Shown: in pieces, positions 12,640 to 26,099 of the stretch
Layout: each line of letters starts with the position of its first letter
Position numbering within the stretch: position 1 is the stretch's first letter
DNA from: Nymphaea colorata
Taxonomy: Eukaryota > Streptophyta > Magnoliopsida > Nymphaeales > Nymphaeaceae
Length of the DNA: 64,000 nt
Assembly: GCF_008831285.2 (NCBI RefSeq)
Contig: NC_045150.1
Location: 3,734,001 to 3,798,000, forward strand
Direction of reading: 5' to 3'
Notes under the pieces: generated by a model
The model's database searches: none
What the model was told of the DNA's origin: nothing
What the model saw: only the letters and a program-made list of their open reading frames with translations
Program-made: the position numbers and the translations under genes

Positions 12640-14830
12640 CAAAAAAAACAACAAAGAAGCTCAACGACAAAATTTAGCATCTATAGTTGAAGTGGCAATT
12701 GCCATAATCTTTTTTGCAATATAATCTAAAATAAAGGTACGTAATAGAAAATGAGCCTATAAAATGCATGGAGAAAGAAAGATTGAGGGAGAATGAGAGA
12801 GGTTGAAGGAGAGAGAGCTAGAGGAACATGCCTTTGAACGGATAGGATTGAGAAAATGAGAAAGAAAATGTGTGAACAAGAGGAGGGCACGTTTATGTTT
12901 ATATAACCCAGCTATAGATTTTCTGACAAATCTGACCACTGAAGGTCTAAGCATGGGCAGTAAAAAGGGTCTCCTGAAACGGGTAGTCTTATCCTGTATT
13001 TATTATATCTGACCCTTTGATAATGTCATAAATGCCTATCGTATAAGGTCACCGGCCACTTTTGACTATGCCATGACACCCACAGGAAACGTTAGAAACA
13101 GCTGATTGAAAAATAATAAAAATAATAATAATAATAACTACAGATTCTCTTAGAATTGGCCGATTTATGGTTGATTATAAAAAAACTGTCGATTATTTGA
13201 GGCTTTCTGATCAGATCTTCCATGGAATTGAAAAGAATCTGACTAGATTTAAACCGGTCCATTCAGCCTTACTTTAATAAATAATTTCATGAATATGCCC
13301 TAATTTTTGGAACAGAATATTTATGTTATACTCATATAGTATTCCCAATGTTAAACAGCTCTTCATGTTAATATATAATTTCATGAAGGTAAACACATGA
13401 GGCACAATTTTACTAATCTGTGGCTACCATTTTGTTCAGCTAAATAAAGTCCAAAAATAGTTCCGAGTTACAATACTCAAGAACCCACTTTTCTTAATTT
13501 ACTGCCAAAATTAGCCTTGTACTTTTCGAAGTTTTGATTTTTTTCTTCTTACTTATGAAAGAGAGAAAGGTCACACTTATGAGCCTTTGTACAAGTTATT
13601 TTGATTTTGAGGAAATAACATACATACATACACTGGCTTAAAAATATTCGCCCAACTTGATGAAATGACTTATAAATCACTCCGCACAATAAATCAATCT
13701 GATCCCATGAATGTGATGTAGATGTTGTATCAAGGTTTGTAATTAATGACTCAAATTAAACCGTTGAAAAAGCAGCTACCATAAGTACGTATATCAAATT
13801 TTTAGGCAGCTGGTAAAACATATTTTTAGTACAAAAGAAAAAAACACAAGTACTCAAATTTTCACCATATTTTGTACCATTGGATCGAATGGAACGACTG
13901 ACGTTGCGAGATTTGAAGCTGTAGGACATAAGTTGATTAATCTTGGGTAACAAATTCCACATTAAATATTTATGGTTTAAATTAACATAGTGGACAGTCT
14001 GCTCTGAATTAGGAGTAGTTGGGAGGAAGCCCAGTTTTTTCCCAGTATGAATTGAACAACAAAATAATGGATCCCAGACCTAGATTATATTAATAGTCGG
14101 TCATATTCCAGTGGTACAACATACATGTTGCTCCAGATTCGAATGAAATATGGACTTGTGAAATGGGTGCTCAATGTTCTATGTTCAGACTATGGGTATC
14201 TGTAGTAGGGGGCAAAGAGAAATATATATATATATATATATATATATATGGTATTGTAGTGCTCCATAAATCTGTTTCAATATTTTTGATATGTTACTGT
14301 TTTTATTGCCAACTTACTCCTTGGTTTATATTTAAATATATTTAAGAATGAGTTCCACTTTTTACATCTCTCGCTCTCTCTGTGTTTTTCTCTCTCCCCG
14401 CCTAATGGCCGCTGGCGGCCGTCGCAGCCGCGGGACATCTATCCATCACTTCCTTCTCATGCTCTACTTTCTTCCATTTTCGTGCTGGCCCTTTGTTGGC
14501 AACAATTGCCTCCTCCTTAGTCTCTTTCTCACGGCTCCTGACCTTCTCCATCTCCCATCCCTGTCTATTAATGGCCACCTGGCAAGGTACCCAATGACAT
14601 TTCGAGGTACCCGGCAGGTCAGGCCGTCACGCCTGACTCAATATATATTATAAAATTATATTTAATATATATTTATATATATATTTATTTAATATAAATA
14701 TTTTATTGCTCCCAATGCGGCCACCAACTTCTTGTTTGGTGCTGACGTCTTTAATGTCTTGGTCTTTTGCTGTCATGTTTGCTACTATTTGTTTTTGAGC
14801 ATCTAGACTCATTCCCTCCTACTGAGGCTT
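12640..14830. repeat. Duplicated block R1, left copy
   Basis: Long stretches match 34,180-35,800 in the same orientation. Shared landmarks are GA-rich DNA with GCTAGAGGAACATGCCT, CAGATTCTCTTAGAATTGGC near 13,142, a CATACATACATACACTGG tract, the GGATCGAATGGAACGACTGA region near 13,880, CGCCTAATGGCC near 14,400, and a GAGC(A/G)TCTAGACTC segment near 14,803. Neither copy contains a recognisable gene, and small frames here are fortuitous. Confidence 0.8.
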
Positions 14831-14839
14831 TCCCTGATC

Positions 14840-15500
14840 TCTTACCAATGGTGCGGGTAAAAAGATGCATGGAAACCATTCCGCACCAGAGCGCTATCAG
14901 GGTCCCGGGAAAAGACGACTGCCCTCATCTCCTTGATGGAGACCGGCCTCAATTAACAGTATATTTTCCTCCGTACACACGCTAGGGCCCTGGTTCATGT
15001 CCTCTAGTATTTCTCAGAACCAACCTCAATCTAAGTAGATCTTTGAAAAATTCATCACGTACCACCCTGATTTCGTTAAGATCCTCCGTGACCACTAGCC
15101 GAGCTAGAAATTATGACCGGTGTGAGCACTAATTCAATAAGTTTTATAATTTTAAGGGCATTTATATATATAAACACTAAAATATATCAAATTGGTAATG
15201 TAAAAACAAATAACCTTTGTGAAGAACTGCCCACACCAATCATCATGTCGCTTCATCACTGGCCGTGACTCCATCAGGTCCAACCATCTTGTGGATGCGG
15301 CATTTGGCAATCCAGTCAAACGCCATAGTGTGGAAGAACCGAGTGTTCCGATCTTTGAACCTGATGAGGGGAAGGCAGCAATTTTTTTATTTTTTTTCCG
15401 AGGACTTCATTGATGGTAAGAACATAAATTCGGTAAGACGGAGTCCACCTGCAGGGACAGAAAGTTGTCATCAGCACAGCAATTACTGGAAGAAGACAAG
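14840..15500 (-). pseudogene. LINE (L1-like) reverse transcriptase remnant
   Basis: On the minus strand, 15,360-15,327 reads FKDRNTRFFHTMA, the GDRNTKFFH-type motif that links endonuclease and reverse transcriptase in plant L1 elements, followed by AFDWIAKCRIHKM. Further on, 14,960-14,850 matches the EAGLH..DG(G/W)FP segment also seen in the LINE remnant at 43.8 kb. Frames are broken by stops and indels, and no poly-A tail or target duplication was found. This is a dead fragment next to block R1. Confidence 0.6.
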
Positions 15501-15699
15501 AATAGCCAAATCGGCGCAACTATGCTCAGTTTCTCGAATTCTCTCTTGCTTCAGTGCCTTTCGAAAGCGATTGATTGTGCCAAACAGCAAGTCAACTAAA
15601 TTGGATAAATATTTTGAGGTAACAAGTTTCTCAAACCAAAATGATTTAAGAACGAGAAATGATTCTTTGAACTTTCAAAGGAGCAGTTAGAATTGGTAG

Positions 15700-17300
15700 A
15701 ATGGTATACAAATTTAAAACTTCGAGTACAAATTGAAAGTTAAAAAGTGTTACCCACAAAGCCTCTGTTAATATCTCTGCCACAATCACTGTTTCACATT
15801 CAAATCCCTAGCTGTTTGTCTCTTTTCCCATCTTATGTCTGCCCCTAAGTCCCCTTTTTCTTGCTTTCTTTTCTTTACCTAACTAAAAAATGTCTTCCAG
15901 TTATCTAAAAAAAAACGTTCTTCTGTGATTTAACAAGTCCTTGCACATGCTTGAGCGGCCTTTCAAATATTTTACTTGATTTTTCAATTTATCAATTCCA
16001 CATTTTGGTCGAAATTTTGACTGCAGTTTTCTTCCTATATCGTTTCTTCCTTTACCTGGACTTTCCTCCCTTTTATGCAAGACAGTTCAAGCATTACTTG
16101 AACCAAATATTCATCATGCATGGTCAACCATCTCAAAATTTTAGATTTTTCAGCTTTAAAAAAAAAATGCCACAGTCATAATTCATATTACAGCTTAAAA
16201 ATCTAATACAACCACAATAAAACCAAGACCCCCTAAAAGTGGGCCCCACCTAGCTCGTGTGGTCAAGAGCCCCCCGGGTCACACCCCCCATTTAAAAAAA
16301 AAAAATAAATAAATGTTTTCTCCCAATTAAATGAAAAAATTATTTTCAATGAGAAATGAATGATATCATAACTAAAAACTTAGGAAAAGAGAAACATTTA
16401 TGCATCTCTCTCTTCTTTAACTAGGTCTTCTTTAAAGAGTTTTCAATCTTCGAAAAGCAATAACTAGACTGGTCAAACCCACTTAATTCAAGTAGGTTCA
16501 ACCCTAGTGCACCCAAATCTTAGCTAGACTCAATCACCATGAGCTCAGCTTGACAAAAAAGTAGGTCTGTCTCACGATCCAATTAATGGACAAAAATAGA
16601 CTTTGACCGAACCAAACACACTTTGACTAAACTCAGTCAAAGTACAATTTAGCTCAACTAAGTGCTTTCTTGGTTCAAATTTATCAAATTACCTCAAACA
16701 AAGTCAAACTACTCACAAATGAGATTTGACTTTCGTCAATTGGTCGAAATTGACCAATCTGGACAATTTTACCCTTCCATGGTCAAATTGAACTTATAGA
16801 GCCCAAATTGGTTTGTGAAAGGCAAATAAACATTTAGATTTGTCAAATGCATAAATCAAATACCAAATTAAAATTCTATTTTTCAAACAAAAGTTTGATT
16901 CAGTTGAAATCCGTCTTCAATCAAACTATAGATGAAAATACCCTTTTCGAACCAAATTTGACAGAATTTTCAAATTTTTTTTAAATTTAAATTGTATTAT
17001 CATAATTCAATGGCATTTGGAGCTTAAAAACTAGGTTTTAACCTAACAAGCTCGATTTCAGACAAAAAAAAATTAATAGCACAAAATAAGGCAAAACTCT
17101 GTGCCAGGGCATTTTCGTCTAAAATTTTAGTCAAAGTTGGTCAACTAAGTCTGAACCAAGGTTGACGACACCTAGCCCAGCCCACCTACCTCGTGCAAAT
17201 GGGCTAAGAATGATTAAATAGAGCCATTAAAACTCATTTAGTTCATTTTTTATCTCCGTAAGCCCTGATTAATCTTCTAAGGCAAATTAAAGGAGGTGGT
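15700..17300. other. Unannotated AT-rich stretch
   Basis: No gene or clear element is visible. Around 16,450-16,800 there are repeated TCAAA/TTTGACC words (CAAACTCAGTCAAAG-like), which suggests a decayed repeat. This stretch may belong to the LTR-like region that follows. Confidence 0.4.
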
Positions 17301-19900
17301 TGAACCCACCTCCTCCTCTATATAAACCTCCCCTTGGCCACCAAGGGGGAGGACGAAATTTTGAAGTATTCCATCAAGTGCTGCAGCCAAGGAGCTAGGA
17401 GAGAGAAGCTAAGGAAGAGATGAGAGATTCATCCAAGTACTCTTCCCTCTTTTCTCTTACTTTCTTCTTCATTTTCTTCTATTCTCTCCATTGATTTTGC
17501 TAAGTTAGGGTGCTTAAGTGAACCCTTACTTAAGATTTTCGTGGTGAGAAGCCTTCTTTCCTACTGTAAATTCCAGCAAGCAAGATATTCTACTTCTAGC
17601 TTTGCTAAGCTTGAATCGAACCTTGGATCCTTGCTTAGGATTGCTCGATTTAAAAAACAAGTGAAGGCGAAGATCAAGTATCAAGACCGACCATAAGGTA
17701 GGTCATTTTAACCATTTTTCATCTATTTTAGCTTCTCATTAGTTCATTTTAATTCCAGCAATTCGTGGGAGGGTTTTTTTTCATTTGTTTCATGGCTGGG
17801 AATGATGTCCAGCTAAGGGAAACTTACGATTAAATGTACATGTTAATGCATCATACATGCATACATCGGTTTTTCTTAAAGATGAACCCATGTATCAAAT
17901 TTTGAAAAGGGCCCTAAGGCCATGTCCCTTTAAAAATAACCAGCTTAAAACTATTTTGAACTCTCTACCATGAGTGAATATCACGGTGAGAGACTGATCT
18001 TGCTGCAATATATATATGACGAAAAAACCTATTAAGGATGGATGGATTTTCATGAATGTAATCCACCTTTGCATGGCGAAATTAAGGATGAACTAGCTTA
18101 AGCATTCATTTATCCATTTCTATTTAAAGTTATTTTGTTTCATGCTTTATTTAATTGATCAAGCGTAGTAGGGGAGATTTGGAACAAGTTTTTAATCTTC
18201 CCATGTAAAAGAACCCAGCTATGAATCTTCATGATTTGTGAGTTATGTGGTCCCTTCATAAAATTTCATTTTGAAGAGTAAAGTATGTATATGTATACAT
18301 TGTTATATATATACATATGCGTATTCAATCTCTTGTTAAAAATTGTTTTCCTCTCTTAAAATCAGATTGGAACACGTTTCCAAACTGGTTTTAAGAAGAC
18401 GTTCATTTTGATTTTCATAGTACCAAGTTATGAAATCATTTTCATTTCATTTTAAAATTTGCTTAATTTCAGCAATCCATACGTAAGATGTATGTATGTT
18501 GTTGAAATCAAATCATGTTTTATAGGAATTGGTTTAAGAATGTCAAATTTTACATATTTGAAATGCCAACTATCCTAGAACCATCCAAAGAAGTTGACGA
18601 TTTCATGACTACGAAATCTGAAATTTGATCAAGGACTTCTCATTTCTATCTAAGAAACAAGCTCTTTATTGGAATCAATGTCCACAATTTTCAGCTATCT
18701 AAATCAACATAAAGTCTGATTTTCTTTAGCTAATTTGAGACAAAAGTGGATGTCATCAATATCTTCCATCTATTTCAATGATTGATTTTGGCATCATTTG
18801 TGTATTTTTTATCATTTTGATAATTTTATGTTAAGTCCCAAGCTTATGGACTACATCTCTAATTCATGTGTTTAATCATATAGTAAGCACATTTAGAGAA
18901 AGTTCTACATTTTAATTAAAATCAATCTTTATGTGTAAATTGTATGATATGCAATTACAATGGATGAACTTTGAGAGATTATGAGAGAGTGAAGAATGTA
19001 TGTTCCATATGAATGAATCTTGAGAGATTATGAGAGAGAGAAGAATGAATGTTCCATATAGTTTCCCTTCTCATTTCATGCATTTACTTTCACTCAAAAT
19101 CAATGGCACTACATGCACATTTTCAAGAAGTTAAGTGATTCAAATTTGAGTTGCAAAAAGTGACCAAGTCATATTGCAACAAAAATTTGTAAACTTCTCT
19201 TTAACTTCACAAGAAAACACAAACAATGCATTCATGATCTTGGCCAAAGTATATTTGAAAAACAACACGTTTTCTAACAATTTGGAACATATGTTTCATC
19301 AAAAGAATGAACTCTACCTAACCAAATCACACGATTTGGCAAAAGAAGAATTGAAAAATCAAGTTTCTTTGCTAAGGAAACTTAGATATTTTTCAAAAGT
19401 TGATTATAAATTCAACTCATGAACCATCTAGAGTTCACAATAAAGAACTCAATTTCACTCTTCACAATCCTAAAGAATTGTATATTTCAAATCGAATGGC
19501 ACAAAATCAAATGTTTTTGAACCAACTTGAAAATCCTCTAATCTTCAAAATGAGTTCAAATCACTCATTCAAAATAAATTTTGGTTCTTGAATCCAAAAC
19601 CTCAATGCATAAGCATATAGGATTTGCATCAAAAACTCGTATATGGTCCAAATGATCCTTAGTCCTTAGTCTAATTACCCCTGTTAAAGGCGGCAGGAAC
19701 GGTTGGACCTCGTACCGACGGGCGGATCCCTTTTCATTAAAATATTTTTCAAAACCTCAATTTTAAAAGAATTTTACTGATTCGCATATGACACCCTTTG
19801 AGAAAGGGGTGGGGTGCGAACACATACCCATGTGGATGTCTTACCCTAATAAGCACCCGAATTTAGGTCACTCATGAACAAAATATTTACGAAGTATTTC
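17300..19900 (+). mobile_element. Possible solo LTR or LTR-retrotransposon remnant
   Basis: CTATATAAACC at about 17,317 looks like a TATA box. It is followed by a leader-like run (GAGCTAGGAGAGAGAAGC, then a long CT-rich tract) and, much later, by a GC-rich end (GGCGGCAGGAACGG, GACGGGCGGATCCC near 19,690-19,730). This layout of promoter, leader and GC-rich tail is typical of long plant LTRs. No TG..CA ends, target duplication or coding domain could be fixed, so the call is weak. Confidence 0.3.
18966..19059. repeat. Short tandem duplication, about 45-bp unit
   Basis: Two near-identical units are adjacent: 18,966-19,010 and 19,015-19,059. Both contain TTGAGAGATTATGAGAGAG and end in GTTCCATAT. 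Confidence 0.85.
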
Positions 19901-20751
19901 TTGAATCGTTCATCGGAGCACACATTCTTATGTTTTAATGAAGTGGTAATGCACTAAGCATGAAAATGCATGAGATATGCTAGTATAACTGTTTTTTTGA
20001 AATGGGAATATTACATGGTATGGCTCAGTAAGAAATACCAAAATGAGTTTTAGCAAGAAACTGATCGAACACCAGGCGGAAAAAGATTTTGGTCTGAAAC
20101 CATCTCTTTCCAAACCCCCACCCACACCTCTGCACGTACAACCTCTGTGGTGGCTACCATAATGCACGATCAAATATAACTAGGAGAAAGGAAAATATTC
20201 AAGAATAGGTGATGATGCAATGTAACAAAGAAACATGTAACAGGCATCGGTAAGAAGACGATACTAAAGTGTAGAAAGGTGGCTCAAGAACAAAAAGGAA
20301 ATCACTTAAATCCATGACTGATTTTAACACAATCATTTCATCAAACACTTAAGAGGCAGCAACAGACATACAAAAAAAAGACAAACAAACAAATAACGTT
20401 TTCCAGACCCAATATGTGCAGCATGAAGACGTTTTCCATATGGACAAATACAAGTTCCATCAATACCTTGAGTGGATCCCTTCTGTATCTTCGTATCGAG
20501 CAGGCCTAATATGCCAAGGAAGAAGATGGGCAGCAGTACTCAGGTCAGAGATGCTTGAGAGTGAGAGAGAGAGAGAGAGAGACACACACACACACACACT
20601 TTGGATTCCAATAACTTGGATCTGTTTGAGAGAGTGGAAATGGAATTCCAGATCCAGTGTCGCATGCTTCGCTACATGGATATGGATGTCAGTGTTTGGA
20701 TCTGGTATGATTTAAACAGCCCTTTATCTGTTTGACAGGGTTTGATTTGTA
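19900..20751. other. Unannotated stretch before copia-1
   Basis: A GA/CA microsatellite lies at 20,560-20,600. No coding family was recognised, and short open frames here have no conserved motif. Confidence 0.4.
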
Positions 20752-20756
20752 TATAC

Positions 20757-21144
20757 TGTTGGAGCTTTGCGATGAATCAAGATAGCGACAAAAAAAAATG
20801 CAGAAATCGAAAAAACCATTAATAGATCCATGTGTTTCATAGGGCGGAAGTAGAACCTGTAGAGGCGACCACTGACTGAATGTCGGTGGCTGTTGGTAAA
20901 ATGGCTACAGTCCCCATAGAGTCGTTTCCCTGTGGAGGTGGCAGCGGCGGCGGCGGTGGCAATGGGTTTCTCTCCTCAGCCATAGCAACCCAGTGATGGG
21001 GACAGGCAATTCACGTATCGACCCAGACGGGAAAAACTTGATGTATCTCACTTCATCACAAGACACAAGTATTTATACTTAAGGGTCCGAAACGGATATG
21101 GACCCATATCAGCGCAGGACTATCCAAATGGAGAAATCCCAACA
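20757..21144 (-). repeat. Copia-1 3' LTR
   Basis: This 388-bp repeat starts TGTTGGAGC and ends CCCAACA (plus-strand reading). It matches 27,163-27,564 but lacks about 14 bases after CACGTAT. The adjoining polypurine tract, AGTGGGAGAT on the minus strand, lies just above it (21,145-21,154). Confidence 0.95.
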
Positions 21145-21343
21145 ATCTCCCACTAGTCCAAGTCGATATCAAGGGCAAACAAAATGAATGGATTATCCTT
21201 AAAATCCATTCCAAGGTCCCACATTTGTTGTCTTACAAAACTTCTCAACAAACAAATGAGAATACAAAACAAATTGACAACAAACTTAATGAGAATCAAC
21301 AAACTGTATGTGATCACATTCATAAATGTATATAATAGTGTAT

Positions 21344-22442
21344 TTACATTGAACTACACAAACTCATCCTCTTAACATGTTCAAAAAACATACCAGATGC
21401 TAGCACTTTAGTAAGAGGATGTGCAACCATATCTCTAGTCCCAATGTGTTGAATACACACTAGTTGATTCTTTGTCTGTTGCTTAACAACAAAATACTTA
21501 AGTTCTATATGCTTACAAGTACTTTTGTTGTTATTGGAAAAGGACAATGCAGCTTCATTATCACAGTGAACTTTAAGTGGTGTATCAATAGATTCCACTA
21601 TCTTGAGCTGTGAAATGAAGTTCGTTATTCAAATTTGCCTGCAATGTAGTCTCATATAATGTAATGAATTCTGCTTCCATGGTATGAGCAGTAGTCACAG
21701 TATGCTTTTTGCTCCCCCATGAGATGGCACCTCCTGATAGAAGGAAAACAAAACCAGTAGTAGACTTTCTACTATCGGTACATCCTCCAAGATCGGCGTC
21801 TGAATAGCCAATCACTTCTAAATGGTCCACCTTGCGATATGTCAACATGTAATCTTTTGTCCATTGCAAGTATCGCATGACTCTCTTTACGGCCTTCCAA
21901 TGTGCCATGCCTGGATTAGACTGAAATCTACCAAGCATGCCAACAACAAAGGAAATGTCAGGCCTAGTGCAAATCTGCGCATACTGCAAGCTACCAACCG
22001 CTGATGCATATGGAATGTTGATCATTTGTGCCTTTTCAAATTCGTCATTTGGACAATCATTTAGGCTCAATTTATCACCTTTAGCTATGGGTGCCGAAAT
22101 GTGAGAACAATTCTTCATCCCATATCTCTTAAGTACTTTATTGATGTATGCTGATTGGGAGAGACTTAAAACACATTTAGATCTGTCTCGACGAATCTCA
22201 ATGCCGAGAACAAATGAAGTCTCACCCATGTCCTTCATATCAAAATGAGATGCGAGAAAATGTTTGGTTTTTGTTAGCAATTGAAGATCAGTTGAAGCAA
22301 GCAAAATGTCATCCACATATAAAGTCAAAATTATGAACTTACTCCCACATGTCTTAAGATACACACATCGATCAATGATGTTTTCTGTAAACCCAAAAGT
22401 CGTAATGACTTCGGAAAACTTAATGTACCATTGACGTGAGGC
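21344..22442 (-). pseudogene. Copia-1 C-terminal reverse transcriptase and RNase H
   Basis: After the nonsense codon the frame continues with ASRQWYIKF, the catalytic LYVDDILLA box, KDMGETSFVLGI and QSAYINKVLKRYGM. RNase H follows with VIGYSDADLGGCTDSRKSTTG and AISWGSKKHTV. A frameshift near 21,600 moves the end (VHCDNEAALSFS, CKHIELKYFVVK, ADPLTK-like AHPLTKVL) into another frame. These domains would copy element RNA into DNA and remove the template. Confidence 0.9.
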
Positions 22443-22445
22443 CTA

Positions 22446-23930
22446 TTTAAGTCCATAAATCGCTTTATTAAACTTGCAAACTAAATGATCTTTACCACTC
22501 TGAGAAAACCCTTGAGGTTGATCCATATATACCTCTTCATTAAAATCACCATTTAAGAAAGTCGTTTTCACATCCATCTGATGTAGCTCTAAGTCAAAAT
22601 GAGCTACAAGTGCAAGGACAATCCTCAATGACTCTTTAGCTGAGACAGGTGAATATGTTTCATTATAATCAACGCCCTCCATTTGTGTGAATCCTTTAGC
22701 AACCAATCTTGCCTTGTATCTCTCTATGTTGCCTTTAGAGTCCCTCTTAGTCTTATAGACCCATTTACACCCTACGGGTTTAACTCCTTCAGGCAACGAC
22801 ACAAGGCTCCATGTCTTGTTTTTAGCCAAAGTGTCAAGCTCTTCTTTCATGGCATTAATCCAGTGCCTGTATTGTTTGCTTTCAACGGCTTCAATAAATG
22901 TCAAAGGGTCATAATCAACATCTATGAAATCACTAGGCTTTTGTAGATATACCACATAGTCTGATGATATGGCAGATCTCCTAGCTCTTGCAGATCTACG
23001 AACAAGTAATTGATCATTTTCAATTTGTATGTCTATATCCTGTTCGTGTTCATCAGTATGATTTACATCTAATTCATCTGGATCTGATGCATTACCTGTA
23101 TGATTTGCATTCATGTCATCCTGACAGACAACATAATCATACACATTTATATTCTCTTTATCAGGTCTACTTTCAGTATCATGTATTTCCTCAAAAGTGA
23201 GGTTTTGTAATGCGTCTAATTCAAATGATCCATCTTCTAGGAACTTAGCCTTATCTGTTTCCACAATATGTGGTATATGAGATGGACAATAAAACCTATA
23301 GCCTTTCGATCTTTCTGGATAACCAATAAAGAAACCACTGGTTGTTGTAGGATCAAAGGTTTTTATGTAAGGGTTGTACAACTTAGCTTCAGCATGACAT
23401 CCCCATATGTGCATATAATAGAGAGAAGGTTTCCTACCTGTATACAATTCGTAAGGAGTTGTGGGAACAGCCTTAGTAGGAACCCTATTATGTATATGCA
23501 CTGCTATCCTGAGAACTTCACCCCACAAAGTTAGAGGGAGAGTTGAATAATTTAACATAGCTCGAACCATTTCTTCAAGCGTACGATTTCTTCTTTCAGC
23601 AACACTATTTTGGTAGGCGCTGCCAGGCATAGTGTATTGAGGCACAATGCCTTCTTCCTTTAGAAATCGCGCTAATGGTCCCTCCTTTTGTCCCATCTCA
23701 GTGAACCTACCATAATATTCACCACCTCTATCTGATCTAACTATCTTGATAACCTCACCGGTTTGTTTCTCTACTTCTTTCTTATATTCCTTGAAAACTT
23801 GACACACATCGGATTTTTCAAAAATTAAGTAGAGATACAAATACCAAGAATAGTCATATATAAAGATGACAAAATATTTTTCGCCTGTGTAACAAAGAGG
23901 AAAAGGTCCACAAACATCTGTGAATAATTC
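22446..23930 (-). pseudogene. Copia-1 integrase core and N-terminal reverse transcriptase
   Basis: The integrase core triad is visible: Asp in FTDVCGPF (about 23,925), Asp in VRSDRGGEYY, and Glu in NSVAERRNRTLEEM. The C-terminal GKP-type region follows with SGFFIGYPERSKGYRFY. The reverse transcriptase starts with WINAMKEELDTL and continues through GCKWVYKTKRDSKG, YKARLVAKGF and MDVKTTFLNGD to IYGLK. The frame ends at TAG (22,445-22,443) exactly where the family has Gln (YGLKQAS), and the missing domain resumes in the same frame. This is a single nonsense mutation in an otherwise coherent stretch of about 495 codons. Confidence 0.92.
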
Positions 23931-24096
23931 CTAATCTTTCAGTACATCGCTCGACACCTTCTTTATATATGTTAGTTTACTTTGCCTTTATACAATCTAC
24001 ACGTATGTCGTTATCTGTAAAATCAAGAGATCGTAAGATCCCTTCATCTATGAGTCTCCTTATTCTCTTTTCAGAAATATGACCCAAACAGCAGTG

Positions 24097-24582
24097 TCAT
24101 AGCATGTATGAATCATCTTTTATGGTACTACGCTTATTGCCAATTATATTATGACTAGAAACCAACGATTCAGGAGATTGGATCTTCACATTCAACTTGT
24201 ATAAACCATCACACAAAATAGCAGAACCAATTTCAACAAGAACTTTATAAATGAACATAATTGAATTCTCAAAATTTAAACAAAAATCAAATTTGTCCAG
24301 TCTTGATACAGAAATCAAGTTTCTACTATATGATGGAACAAAGAAAACATCATAAAGATCCAAAACAAAGCCAGTATCAAGTCTAATCTGGCATTTTCCT
24401 ACAGCCTTTACATGTGAGCGCATTTTGTTTCCTGAGAAAATGCTCCTCTTATGTAGCGTTGGTTCCCTTTTTCTCAAAAAGTCCTGTAAAGAATTGGCAA
24501 TATGCACAGTAGCACCAGAGTCAATCCACCAGCTATTAATAGGAGCATGTAACATATTACTTTCAAGTGAAACAAATGACAT
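24097..24582 (-). pseudogene. Copia-1 protease region
   Basis: The frame contains WWIDSGATVHIA, the Asp-Ser-Gly active site of copia aspartic protease, followed by the conserved VFFVPSYSRNLISVSRL block before integrase. In the full element it would be one polyprotein with gag and integrase. Stops after 24,097 disconnect it from the integrase zinc finger, which is degraded between 24,090 and 23,934. Confidence 0.85.
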
Positions 24583-24600
24583 GTTACCTTTCTTCTCTAA

Positions 24601-25431
24601 CTAATTCTTGTACTTGATGCAGTCTGACTTCTTATGCCTCTTTTTCTTACAAAAGAAACACTTTATAACAGTTAAGTTAGTCTGTGCAGTTTGAGAAGCA
24701 GTTTGACCTGTTGACTTCTTCTTGGTACTCCTTTTCTTTAAACTTTTCTTTATGCCAACTACCAGCCCCAGAGTGAGAAACCATATGTGCACTTTGCAAC
24801 TTCTCAACCTTCATTCTTTCCTCCTCTTCAACCAACTTAGACATCAATTCATTGAATGTTCATTCAGTATTATGTGTGTTGTAACTGATCTTAAAAGGAG
24901 TGTATTCAGCTGGTCAAATGGTCAAAGTAAAGAATACCAAGAATGATTCAGAAATAGTCAACTTCATGTCATTCAATTGAAAAGCAATGTTCCTCATTTC
25001 TAACATATGCTGGCGAATGTTATCCCCTCCTTGATATTTCATAGATATTAACTTTGACATTAGGGTACTGGCTCTGGCTTTATGAGAGCTGACAAACTGA
25101 GTCTCGACTGCATCCAAGAACTCTTTCACTGTTCTACAAGATGGGATAACACCACGTATGTTCTTAGCGACCCTTGATTACAAAAGCAACAAGTTTAGTC
25201 GGTCAGAACGCTCCCACTTGTCAAAGTACATTGTTTCATTATGTGTACTTTGTGGTGTAAGTGGCTCAGTCGTCTCAAAGCCATATCCAGATCCATATAC
25301 CTCAATGTAAACACAACATTTTCTTTCCATTCAGCATAATTTGAATCATCAAGTAAAAAGATAGAATTTGAGCCATTAAAATAAATAGAACCAGGCACTG
25401 CAGATGACAAAAGACATCGATAAGTTGACAT
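24601..25431 (-). pseudogene. Copia-1 gag, frameshifted
   Basis: The start is ATG at 25,431, giving MSTYRCLLS, and the protein has the copia gag pattern LLDDSNYAEWKENVVFTLR. Continuation in other frames (25,129-24,914) gives FLDAVETQF and HMLEMRNIAFQLNDMK, the capsid helices. The C-terminal zinc knuckle CFFCKKKRHKKSDC (CX2CX4HX4C) is at about 24,655-24,614. It carries Arg where most knuckles have Gly before His. At least two frameshifts and an internal stop separate the parts. Gag would form the virus-like particle and bind element RNA. Confidence 0.8.
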
Positions 25432-26099
25432 GCATCATATGAAACAAACCTTATGGAACAGTAAACTAAATGAAAGGCTCTTTATGTCTACTATTTCCAA
25501 GACAAATACCACGGGTCATTAGGATACTACTTTGGTAATATACCTAATACGCACATGTATTCCATCTTAATTTTATCTAGTAAAACTAGAAAATGTAAAT
25601 TCAAACTATAGTTAAGCATAACACCTTTGGGTGCAAAATGACAAAACTATGTAAGAATCTATTTTCCTATTTTACTCTACTTATTTTCTTGAACATAACA
25701 CACTACCTTTGGGTAATTATGTTACTTCAAATGAGAATAAATACAACATGAAACACTAATGTGTCTTTAAATCATGCGTAGTCACTTTGGTGAGGTATGA
25801 CATGATTTAACTAATCATAGGCTCTTTACATTAGCGTTATCGTACAAACTTTATGATCATGCAATAAAACTAACTTTAGCATATTCCTAAACAAAACATG
25901 ATAGAAGAATATGTTATAATAACACATATAAAATGAAAGACACGAATCACATGAATCATTTCTGCATAATCAACTTAATGCTAACTAAATTATTCATTAA
26001 AGCTCCATAAAACATAATGAATCAGTCTCGTATCGATCTAAAATGATCGAACCGATCCATTAAACACCTTAAATGGGCATACAACCACATATACCAGCT

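Noticed and set aside
12355-14262. Complete CACTA element with TTGTAGTG right end at about 14,255
   Set aside because: The candidate ends lack a matching 3-bp target duplication, and the interior is block R1, which exists elsewhere without these ends.
22443-22445. Programmed stop readthrough in copia-1 pol
   Set aside because: Copia elements do not place a programmed stop inside the reverse transcriptase, and the family has Gln at this site. A point mutation is simpler.
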